Source: Rhea pennata
Lineage: Eukaryota > Chordata > Aves > Rheiformes > Rheidae
Assembly: GCF_028389875.1 (NCBI RefSeq)
Contig: NC_084670.1
Coordinates: 12,247,383-12,311,382, forward strand
Length of the DNA: 64,000 nucleotides
Direction: 5' to 3'
Numbering within the stretch: position 1 is the stretch's first letter; each line of letters starts with the position of its first letter. A program made the translations under genes and the position numbers. The notes under the pieces were generated by a model. It worked only from the letters and a program-made list of their open reading frames with translations. It had not been told where the DNA came from and did no database searches. This document shows, one piece after another, positions 10,901-21,740 of the stretch.

Positions 10901-13900
10901 CGCCAGCGTGCCGACTGGCAGTGCCGGGAGCTCCGCGGTGGGCATCGCCAGCGGCGCGAGCGCCTGGCGAGGGGCTGCAGGCGCCGAAGCCCCGGCTCCC
11001 ACGCCCCGCTTCAGCGGCGATCCACCGCGCACGAGCGCTTCAACTCCGGACGCCCCCGGCGCTGCGGCTTGGCGGGTACGCATCACGCGTGAGCCCCGCA
11101 ACTGCCCAGTTTCAGACCATCCGGCTGAAAATCTCAGCCCCTCTCACTCGAGCCGCTGCCGCCCCTCGTCCCTCGTGACACGATCTTCAGCCTCCGGCTA
11201 ACCCCGAGTCGGGGGGCTGCTTAAACCTCCCTTTCTCATGCACGGCCTAAACCAGGGGAAGCGCCTCGCCGAAGCCGAACCGGCCCGCTCCCCGCAGGCA
11301 CGCGCCGTTTCCCGGCCCGCCGGCACCCCGCGGCGCCCGGGAAGGGGGCAGCTTTCGAAGGGGAGGCGGGGTGGTGCTGCTTCACGGCTGCTCCACCGCG
11401 CTCCGGGAAGCGGCACTGAGTGGTCCGGCCGCCGCGATGGTAAAGAGATTTGCAACACGTTGCAAAAGGGTGGGTTTTTTTTTTTTTTTTTTGGTTTTTC
11501 CAAGCCTGCTTGTGCGCTGCTCCAGCAAGCTCATCCCCTGGGAATACCAGTTCCAAAATAGATTCACTCCCCTGTTGGAAATAATCAAACGGGAACACAA
11601 GCTGCCCGAGCCCAATTCCTCCTTTTGTTCTGGGGCCGCGGCAGCGAAGGGGTTAGGAGCGGAGCGACGGGAACTTGCTTTCTCTTTAATCGGCCTCCGA
11701 TGATGAAACAGGCAACGGAACAACTTAGAAATGTCCATCCGGAGAGACCACGGGGCGACCTTCTCCGGGAGGGAGCCCGGGAAAGGAGCGTGGCGCTAGC
11801 GCACCTGCTCCAGCTGCCTCGCCGCCCGGCCGCGCGCCGCCTTCCCCGCCACCTTCCCCCGTGTCGCTGCGTCCCCGAGTCCGGCCCGGCTTGTCCCAGA
11901 TGCCTCCCTTTGCTCTCTGGTCTTGCTCCATCCCCCGCCGAGCTCCTCTGCCCCGCCGGCACTTACAGGACGGGAGCTGCTTATTGCGGAGGGTCCGCGT
12001 CCCTGGGGGTTGCCGCCCGCCCCATCCCGCCGGCTGCGCTCCGACCCCCCCGGCAGCCTTTTCCCAGCCCCCGGGGCGCAAGAGCCACCCGGGGAAGAGC
12101 TGCCCCGGCTTTCCCGGCCTGGGCGTGAACGGGGCTCCGGCTCGGCGCGTGGCAGAGGCGAATTTAAACCCAAAGGGCTTCCCTGCAGCAAACGCGGCTG
12201 CCGGGTGGTTTTGGAGGCAATCGTAGCCGGAGTTTTCCTTCCTCAGCTGCCAGCGATCCGGGGCCGGGCTGGCGTGTTTGTGTTGCGTGTGCATGTGTGT
12301 ATCTCCAAACCGCAACAAATATTTCATATTCATTTTCTTTCTTATTCCCCCCCCCCCCGCTCAGAGCTCTTGGCTGTGGTATTTAAATAGTAGGTGTGGT
12401 CCCGGCGCGCCGTGCCAAAACCAACATGCGCTCCGGAGCCGATAACCCGGCGGGCGGGCGAGCGAGTGAGCGCGGCGGCGCAGCCGGAGCCGGAGCCGGC
12501 GCTGGCCCCGGCGCGGCCGGGAGGGCGCCGGGCAGCGGCGCGAGCCCCGCGGCGTTTGCACCGCCCGAGCGCGCGGCCAAAGGGACGGGGCAGCGGAGAA
12601 GAGAAGGCGAAGCGAGGCCGTCGCTGCGCGGGGCTCGCTGTCCGCTGGAGCCGTTTGGGGTCGACCAGGCTCGTCTGTGGGGTTTTAAACCAAAATAAAC
12701 CCGGCTTCGTTTCCCAAGTTATTCCCTGTATTGCAAACGGTCACAAGGAATTTTTATGAAAAATGCTTTTCTCCCACCTCTCTCTTTTGTATATCTAAAA
12801 AACAGTTCCAAGGTGGGAGCGTTAGCCAGCAGGAGAAGCGCTTCCAGCGATTTAAGAGCAGCTCACAGAGCTACTTTCATACCTCCTTACGTTTTTCTCT
12901 TACCAACAAAAAACTTGAAATGCAGCGAGCGTCATTTATTTTGGCATGAGTCACACAGCGAGACCAGGCTCTTGGACCAACCCTGCTCCCGCCGGCGAAG
13001 CTGGCGCACGCGCGCCGGGGCACGGAGGGCACCGCGGGGAGCAGAGGGACAGGGACAAAGAAACGGGGGTTTCCGTGCAGCCGCCAACGCGGAGGGGCGA
13101 TGGGCCGGGGCGGGGGGGACGCGCGGGGCGGCCTCCGTTTTCCCCATCTCCGTTTGCCTGGCTGCGCCCAGGTCCCGCTCCATCGGCAGCTCCCGCGTGC
13201 CGGCGAGGGGCTCATCCCGGCCACGGCCCTCCCACGGCTCCCCGGGGCCCCGGGGACTGCTCAGAGTCGCTGGCGCATTTCCCAACGTGGAAAACAAAAT
13301 AAGGTTCGGATGTCGCCTCCCCAGTCAGGAGAGGAAAAAATCTTTCCAGCAAAACACATTTTTAATTCGTCGCCGAGCGTAACAGGCGCTGCGTTCCCCG
13401 GCCCCCCAGATTTCCAGCCAAACAGGGAATTTTCCATCTACATCAAAGCACAGCGGAACAGTTTTGCAGGGCAGCCCCCCCCCCCCGACGCCGGGACGGT
13501 GCCCGGCGCATCCGTGCACGTGCCTCGGTGTTTTGGAAAGAGGCGGCGACCGCAGGGGACCATGCGGGGTGCCGTGGCCTTCCTTCCCAGCCCCCCCGCA
13601 GGAGGTGCCCATGGGGCGGCCGGGCTCTGGGGAGCGTTGGAGCGGTACTGGGACGGCGCTGAGAGGGGTACGAAGCCTTCGCCGCCCAGCAGCCCGCGGT
13701 GCCCCGGGGGTCTTCCCGGAGACCCCCGAGTGCTCCCGCCGAAACCCGCGGCCGCCGCGGCCGGCTGCAGGCGGAGGCCCTGCCTCGCTCCACGCGCCTG
13801 GCTGGATTTACTGAGCCCAGGAGCTCCTGAAGTGACTCAAATTCTGGTTTGACACGGTGCATGTGCTCCAACTCGCCCGCCGTAACCTGGGCTGGAGCGG

Positions 13901-14040
13901 GTGCTGAGCCAGACGGGGCAAGGCCACCGCGAGGACCCGGCTCGGGGACACCGGGGTGGCCCACGGGCTCCATCCCCAGACCCTCGGTGGGGGATCGCCT
14001 CTTCCAACCCCTCTCCTCGGAGCAGGTTTTCTGGGCTGTC
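10901..14040. other. Intergenic stretch with several AT-rich islands
   Basis: No coding exon is recognised. CpG-rich blocks alternate with AT-rich islands at about 11440-11740, 12170-12420 and 12690-12960. The palindrome TATTTAAATA lies at 12380-12389, beside an AGGTGTGG string, and an AP-1 site TGAGTCA at 12947-12953. A T-run of about 18 is at 11475-11492. The islands look like candidate conserved non-coding elements, but only composition supports this. Confidence 0.4.
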
Positions 14041-14560
14041 AGCCCAATCTGATGCACTTCAAAGCCAGCGGGGCCGACGTGCCCATCAGAGGATGTTTGC
14101 GGCGGGCCCTGGGGCCAAGCCGCCTGCCCTGGGGCCATTCCTGGCAAGCAGGGGGACTCGGGGACATGTGCACAGGTGGCCCCTGGCTGGGGCTGGCGGT
14201 GGGGCCGGCAGGAGAGGTGCATTCCTCCAGGAATCTGCACTTCCAATAAATGGGCTCATTTGCGGGAATGCAAAGGCTGCTGATGTCCCGCACTTGAGGC
14301 CTCAATGGGCAGATTAAGGGGCCACTCAAGCCGCCTGGGAACCTTTTTGTCTCCAGCCAGGTCTGTTTCCACTGACAATGATTTAGGGATTCTTCTCCCC
14401 TCCAAGTCCACAATTGCAGGGTCATTTGCATCTAAAATGGTAGCTGGGCCCTTTAGCAGTTTGTCTGTGCCTGATAGCAGGGCTGGTGCCTGCTCCGGAG
14501 AGCACTAAACCCGCTGACACAATCAGCGCGGCCGGGGCCCCTGCAGATCAAAGGCCCTGG
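14041..14560. promoter_or_regulatory. Candidate enhancer with octamer and TCF/LEF sites
   Basis: A composite island. A perfect POU octamer ATTTGCAT lies at 14424-14431, a TCF/LEF site ATCAAAGG at 14547-14554, and a SOX-like ACAATG near 14375. Near 14250 a CATTTGCGGGAATGCAAAG arrangement places two octamer-like halves in opposition around a GGAATG TEAD-type core. No protein-coding character is seen. Confidence 0.4.
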
Positions 14561-17500
14561 GCTCTCTTATAGCAGCCTCCCGACCAGAAACCTCTCCTTG
14601 GCCACATCTCATCGCCGCTATGGTGGCTGTCACGCTGCCGCTGTCCCTCTGCGGGGCGCACGGCTCCCAGCAGGGGAAGGAGCCCCGGAGCATGGGGAAA
14701 CTGGCTGAGAAGGGATGGGGAAGGGCCATGAGTCCTGTCTAGGTGCTGGGAATGGAAACGTTTTGATGGAGAGGGGCCACCCTCGGGTGCTGGGCATGGG
14801 GTCATCGCTGCTTCCTTGCACGCACCCTCTCTTGCTGTGATCTTCATCGCATTGCAGCCCTGCTGCCAAAATTCCCATGCTCGTGCTCAAGGCTCGTGCA
14901 CCCCCAGGCCGGTGCAGCGAAGCCTTTCCCCCTCGCGCCCATGGGGCCGCTGACATGCCGAGGGGAGAGCTGCAGCCCCCAGAGCGCGCCCGGCAGGGAG
15001 GCTGCGGGCACGGCACAGGGCAGCGGTGCTCGCAAACACCGTGACTAATGCTTAGGGTTAATAACAACATCCGAAAAGAAACTGGCTGGGGCAGCCCTGG
15101 TCCGCATTCCCCGTGCGAGGGAGTGGTGGTACCTTCCCGGCTTCGCAAGGTGTCCCTAGGGAAAGGAGCTGGCGGCCGGGCCGCGAACGGGCACGCCGAG
15201 GTGCCGTGTACCTGCAGGGAGAGCGCGGCTTGGCCGTGCCTAACCTAACGGGGTGCCAGCGGGGGAGGCTGGGCCGGATGGGCCGGCCGGCACCTTGGGG
15301 TGGGGTCCAGCTGTGGTGTCCCTGGAGGCATGTTCGCAGACTGACCAGCACCTCCTACTCTCCTGGGAAAGTGCTTTCCTCCTTGCTCATCTGCTCCGGG
15401 CCTTCCCAGGCCACCTTTCCTGGGCCTGGAGAAGACACCGCTGCATGGCCCGTGGTTGCATCCATGCTACATCTGTGGGCAGGATCTACACCTGGAAACT
15501 GCGAGCATTTTCTGCACCCAGAGGGTGCACTAGATGCTGTTACACCATGGCCTGGTGGTCCTATGACTCCTGCTCAGGAGGATCCTGAAGCCCCGTTGGG
15601 TCACACTGAGCTTGTCCAGTTGCTTGTGCAGCCCTTGCTGGAGACAAGCTCCCAGCTTGGATGGGTTTCTGGCTACAGCTCTCCCGGTGTCCGTGTGCAG
15701 CAGTGTGTCCCACAGCTGCCAGAGGCTCGGTGTGAAGCTCAGCGGCACGGCGATGTTGGGAACACCGGCTCAGCGCCTGCTGGGGCGCTGGCCGTGGCTC
15801 CAGGCTGGCAGTCGCCTCTCCCAGCAAACACAGCTGTTTCCCTATCCTTCTCCAGAACCTGCTGCTGTCGTCGGCGCTGGTGCCGGTGACTGTTGCCATA
15901 TGGTGCAGACGTGTACACAGCGCGTGGGTATGCATGGCACTCCAGAAACGCTTGCACCATGGGGCTTCCTGGCCTCAGTGGGATGCAGCGCCAGGCAGCT
16001 GCTTGAACCCGCTTGCAAGGAGCAGGAGGGGGGAAATCAAGTTCATGCACTGGGGCCAGGGCCTGGCAGTCCCCCACCCAGCCCTTGCACCCGCAGCAAG
16101 CATGCCTTGCACCCTCGTCCTAAACTGACCCTCCACAACCTTAAAATCAGGTAGCTGTTGTGTTTTCACCATGCTGCAATCTGCCTGTCCGTGGATCTCT
16201 TCGTCAGTCTTGGTGCCCCCACACTGGGGGTGGGGAGGACCCGGTTTTGCCCTGTCTCCCAGCTGCTCTGTGCCATCCCGGGTGAACGGCGAGTGCCGCG
16301 GGACGCAGGGTGGCTGCGGCAGTCCCACCCCAGCAGGGAAAGCTGGAGGTGACTCACTCGCCTGCACCAGCCCTGCCTGCTGGGTGATTGCTCCCCGCGC
16401 GCAGCCTTCTGCCCTCTCCCCACAGCAGTGGCAGCTTTGGGCCCCGGTCCCCCGGGGATGCTCGGGGGTTGCTGATGGAGATGGCCTGGCACAAGCAGGC
16501 TGGTACTGACTCAGCTCCTGCCTGCCCCTGCACGCTGGGAGCCCGCTCCTGGCACCCATCAGCACTCCCAGCTGAGCCCGGCCGCTCCGTTGGCACCTGG
16601 CAGCCGGGATGAGGCTCCCTACTGCTGTAGCTCCAGCAGGATTCCCTGGAGGCCCTGGGGATGGACGGATCTCACACCTCCCTGCGCACAGGCTGGGCTG
16701 TCCTGCCATCTCAGGGCACCCAGGCTCCCCACGTCACCCTGCTGCTGACGCCTGGCCTGGCAATGATGGAGCCAGCCCAGGGGACAGGAGCAAATCCCCC
16801 CTCTTCCCATGCTTTGGGAGCAATATGCACCCAGGCCCTCCCGCCGGGTTCCTCCATCCCTCTGCTCCTGGACGGGGCAGGGGGCAGAGGAGCTGAGGCA
16901 TCCCGAGGCACAAAATTCCCATGGACACAGGCCAGCCCTTGCTGGAGAGGCGAGCCCTTTCGTGGCGCTCCCTGGCCCCAGAGGAGCACCTGAGGGTAAG
17001 CCCAATGCCGACGCCTCGCAGGGCCACCCTGGGCCTGGAAGGGCGTGCAGCGTCCTGAAGAAGGGGCACAGGGAGGTGATGAAAGGTCGCATGGGGATGC
17101 ACCCAGGCGGTGAACCCGTTTCAGAGAAGGGGGCTCGGGGCTGCCAGTCCTTAAGAAAGGAGGCTCGTCCTCCCTCCTGCAATGGGGCAGGCACTGGACA
17201 GCCCCACGGAGGGGCCAGCCCATGCCCCAGGGAGTTCAGGTGGGGTTGCAAGCAGCAGGCAGGTGGGGAGGGGACCGACTTTGGACCCCGCTGTGGGAGG
17301 TTGTGCGGGGGTTAGCTCCTCCGCTCAGCTGCTGCAGCAAGTGGGCACATGGGCCTGCCTCGGTGCAGTGGTCTCTTGCCAGCATGTAGCATGCTCTGGC
17401 CTTGCTACAGCCAGGTGGCAACAAGCCCCTGAGCAATCCCTGAGCGCGTGAGGCCCGAGCCCCGAGGCTGGCGGCAGCAGGGCCGTGACGGCACGGGGAG

Positions 17501-18130
17501 CGTTTGTGCCTAGGATATGCTACGGTTTGGAGAGGCAGGGCGACGCGGGGCTGCAAACACTGCAGGGTGGCTACAGAAATCCCAAATGCAAATAAAGTCG
17601 AGCGGTGAGAGGCCGCGACACGTGGCAGGATGGCTCCGGAGGAGATGACGCCGCCGGCAGCAGACCCGGGGCTGGCGGAGCGGGGGCCAAGCCCTGCCTA
17701 GCCCACTGAGCCTCCCCTGTGCACCCAGTCCTGGCAGGCACCCAGGCTCCCTGGGGCGCCCCGCACCTTGCCGAGTGCACCCAGCATCCAAGGGCTGCTT
17801 GTAGAGCAGGGGGCACAAGGCAGGTGCTTTGCTGCTCCTTGTGCTCCCACAACTGAAGACAGGTTGTGTGAACCACTGCATGGATCTGGGGACCCCAAAA
17901 GCAGAGCCTCAGAGAGGTCCAGGGAAATTACCTGGTTCCAGAGCAGGGCTGGGCAGTGCAGACCCCCAGATGTAGGGGGTAGAGGTGGTGTTGCTGGGAG
18001 GGTTAACAGACTGCTTGCTTTTTGCACGGCTTTCCTGCAGCCCCATGGCTTTCATGCAGCCCCACTACGTCCCGGGGGCTGGGTATAGCGCGGGGCAGAG
18101 CAGAGGGATCAAAGGGGAGGGCTGAAAGGA
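14561..18130. other. Intergenic stretch, no gene seen
   Basis: Open frames are short and overlapping. I recognise no protein, RNA gene or transposable element. A reverse octamer ATGCAAAT is present at 17586-17593, inside a locally AT-rich CAAATGCAAATAAAG context. Confidence 0.5.
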
Positions 18131-18330
18131 GCCACTCGTGAGTTGTGGGTCATTATCTGTTATTAACATCTGTAATCTCCCAGAGAGGGAACTGAGATTT
18201 ACAGCCTGTTATTAGGCTGTTACTCAACGGTGTTGTGCAACAGCTCAATTTAAAAAAAAAGCTATATGTGATTAATAGCCTGCTAATAAGGGGGAAATCT
18301 CTCCCATTTAATTCAAACAGACTCTGCCTG
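18131..18330. promoter_or_regulatory. AT-rich island with GATA/MYB-type motifs
   Basis: About 200 bp of AT-rich sequence sharply bounded by GC-rich DNA. It contains TTATCT (GATA type) at 18153-18158, several CTGTTA strings (MYB type), an A-run, and ATTAATAG and CTAATAAG strings. The density of short motifs and the sharp boundaries suggest a conserved non-coding element. No coding frame is plausible. Confidence 0.35.
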
Positions 18331-21300
18331 GGCACTCCACAAAGGCATGGGCTCTCAGCCCGGGTTCCCAGGCTGGCAGCTAGGCTCCTGCTGGGATCCC
18401 TGCCAGATCGCCTACCCGATACCTCTCTGGCAGCTCGGGATGTGCAGGGGCACAGCTCTCCCTGCCACAGGCCTGGGCTGCCGGGGCCCAAAGGCATCGC
18501 GGTGCAAGTGCTTCCCCCTCCTAGTCCTGGCTCGACATGAAGAGGGGTCTCGGCTGGTCCTTGGCCATCCCCTGTGGTCAATATCTTGAAGATGTGGAAA
18601 CTCTGAGTCATCTGCGTTTCTTATCCCAGCGTCTCACCTTTTGTTTCAGAGTGACTCGCACCTGACTCATATTGACCCTGCAGTTTCCTGCACTCCCTGC
18701 TTTCACTGCTCGTGGTCTAGAGGGTGCTCTTTGCCCCAAAACGCCTGGCACACTATACACGGGTCACCCGTATGTGACCGAGGGCTCCAGCGCAAGCGAG
18801 TCCTGCCTGTAAATATCTCCCTGACCCCAGGCACTGCGGATGCTCTGTAGATCCACGCGATGATGGAGCGATCCCCCATCGCGATCCTCGTGTGCACCTC
18901 GCAGCACCACCCTGCAAACCCACGCAGCGCACAGCTCTGCCTCGCAGGACAGCACCGGCTGCCTGTGCCGTGGGGCCGCCAGGGCCCATCTCAGCGGGCC
19001 CCGGGGCGACCTCAGGGCTGGATGAACCTGTCTGTCACCAGGCCATTTGCATTTCAGAGTTGTCCCCCGGTTTGCAGTTGCCCCTTGGTAGGATGGGGCA
19101 GGTGGGCAAGTGTTTTGTGGTTCTGCTTCCTCCAAACCAAATCTCTGGGCACTATTTCCATCCCATCTGGATCCCAGAGGTCTGGCCCTGGTATAGGAGG
19201 GAGTCTCGGCACAGCCACGTGAGGCAGAGAAATTACCAACAAACTCCTTGTATTTAGCAGTCTGGATTCAACCTCTGGCATAGCTTTTGCTGGTGGCCTT
19301 AAATAACCTGGGTTTGGCCTGGTGACTGAACATCCAGGGTTAATTGGACTGCAGCCTGCTTCACTAGTGCCACTGCTGTCACCCTGAACGCTGCCCTGCG
19401 CTCCTGGGACGCTCGGCAGGACCCAGCTCTGTGCAGCTCTTGGAGAGGCCCTAAATCCCTCAGCCATTTCCTTGGGGACACAGGTTGGGCTCTCCCAGCG
19501 GGACTTGCAAGCACAGCTCTAGGTTGCTCCTCTGCGTGTGGGGAACACAAGGTCCTGGGAGCTGCTTCCTCCCTTCCCTGCACTGCCCATCACTCGCCCC
19601 TTTGCAGGTGTCAGCTGGCGGGACCCGGCTCCTGGCCCGCTGGGTGCCTAGGACTCTTCTTCTTCCACAGAGAGGCTTGCTCTGACCCATATCCAGTTGT
19701 GCGTCCAGCTGCCATCTGCTCCTTTGGGGTCTTCTCCAGCTGGGACTGAAGGAAATGCTGCCTGCAAATGGTGCTCTCACACCACCAGGTTTTCCCAGCT
19801 CGTTGCCTCCGCCTCACTTCCCGTTCATTACAGAAGTGACCATCCATCCTCTCCTTGACCCCTAGGCCCCAAGGAAGGTCTCTGCCGATCTGTCACTGGG
19901 CACTGGGCAGAAGCCCCATTTAACAGGACACCAACTGGTCTCCAGGGCTGTCCTGTGCACATCCCAGCTGTCACAGGGTGGCCAAAGGCACCTGGGAATG
20001 GAGAAGCAGCTTGCATTGCCTCCACGTGACACCTTGGGAGGACTGGGTGGTCTCCAGACAGCTTTTTCCATCAGTATGAGGACTCTGTGGGAGCAAAGCC
20101 ACCTGCAGAGGGCTGGGATCCCAGAGCAGCAGGAAATCTCCAAGCCCCCGTCATCCCTAGAGCTGTGGGAGGCGCTGGGATGGTCCCACCTTGGCCATGC
20201 CGCAGGGCTGCGGGGAGCCAATGCTGCGGCTGGGCACCACCTTTGCCAGGCCTGGTAGGGTCTTCTCGGGGGCAGGAGCAGCCTGGCGAAGGGCTGCAGG
20301 CGAACAGGGGCTGAGCCCGCTCTCCTCCGACTCCCAGTGCTGCTGGAGCCAGCTCCTGCTCCAAACCGGGCAGGCAGCTCCTCGGTGCCAGCCCGCAGCG
20401 CGGTTGCTCAACGCCGCGGAGGAGGGCGAGCTAAGCCTGTCCCGGCGACCCACGCACTTAATTAGGGCCCGGTGGCACCTCGTGAGCGCGGCGCGCTCCC
20501 TGCCCCGGCCGAGCGTCGCTGCGCGCGGCGGGGCGCACGCGGCGCTGCAGCCGCGCGGCGCTGGCAGGCCCGGCCCTGCCCGCCGCTCACGTGGCCCCGC
20601 GGTCCGGCTGCATTTTCCACATTCCTCCCACCTCTGAGTCAGCGGCACCTCCGCTGCCAGAGCGTTCACCTGCGCCAGGAGCTCGGGCGTCCGCGCGCGG
20701 CTCCCCGGGCGCCTGCAAGGGCGGCAGGGCGCTGGCAGGGGCCGGCGCTGCTCCGCCTGCCCGTGCAGACCCTCCTCGGCACGCGGCATGCAGCGCCGCG
20801 GCGAGGCCCCGGGCGCGGAGCAGCCGGCAAGGCCGCAGGGCCCCCGGGAAGGCGCCCGGCCCAGGGGCTCTTCCCAGCCCCCTGCCCACCCGGCTGCGCG
20901 GTCCCTGGGCCCCGGCGGGGTTTGCCAGCTCAGCGAAACTGGCATGGGGGGTACAGGGGGTGCCAAGCCCTGGCACGGTGCCAGGGCACAGCGCGGTCCA
21001 TCCCCCCCACCCCGGCACGGCTGGGCAGTGCCGCCGGCACGTGCGGCAGCTCCGGCAGGCCATGGCCGAGCCGGCGGCAGCGCGGCGCAGGGGCGGAGGC
21101 GCTGTAGGGCTGGGCTCGCTGTCAGGATGAGTCCCGGCCCCGGCACGCCGGGGCGCTTCGCCAGCCCTGCGTCCAGGGACACCGTGGGGCTGAGCAGCCA
21201 CCGCTGGGGCAACGCCAGGGAGAGCGGCGGGGCGGGGATGGGGGGCACAGCAGGATGCTCGCAGCATCTGCACTTCAGTTATTTGTCTGCATGCACCGTG

Positions 21301-21355
21301 GCATGCACCTACAAGCCTGAACGGAGCCGTGGGGCAGGGGGAGGAGTGGGGTGAG
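18331..21355. other. Intergenic stretch, no gene seen
   Basis: I recognise no coding exon. A perfect octamer ATTTGCAT is present at 19045-19052. From about 20400 the sequence becomes strongly CpG-rich, which keeps long frames open on both strands, but their translations are Ala/Arg/Pro-rich and match no family I know. Confidence 0.5.
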
Positions 21356-21740
21356 GGGACGTATGCGGTGTGTGCATGCACATGAGGGCACGTAGGGTGT
21401 GCTTGTCGGGCAGGCATGAGTGTGGGGTCGGTAGGGCGCACGCACGCACACGGGGGTGCGTGCCTGCGTGCAGGGCGTGGAAGCGTGTAAAGGGTGTGCG
21501 TGCATTCGGATGAAGGGATGCGTGCGGGGGGGGGTGCGTGCGCAGCGTGTGCGTGCGTGTGCAGGGGATGCTCATGTACGTGCAGAGCGCTTGGGGCACG
21601 CACGCGTGGCGAGGGCTGTGCACACACTTGTGGGACGAGTGTGCCCACGTGGCGGGGGTGGGAGCACACGTGCATGAGGACTGGGTACTCGGAGAGCGCG
21701 TGTGCGTGTGCGTGCAGCGGTGGGCACGGCGCGCGTGCAC
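21356..21740. repeat. Diverged TG/CG-rich alternating tract
   Basis: About 385 bp of alternating purine-pyrimidine sequence, made of GTGCGTGC, GTGTGCGT and CACACGTG blocks with frequent interruptions. It is simple-sequence DNA that could adopt Z-form. It resembles the longer tract at 34.6-35.4 kb. Confidence 0.8.
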
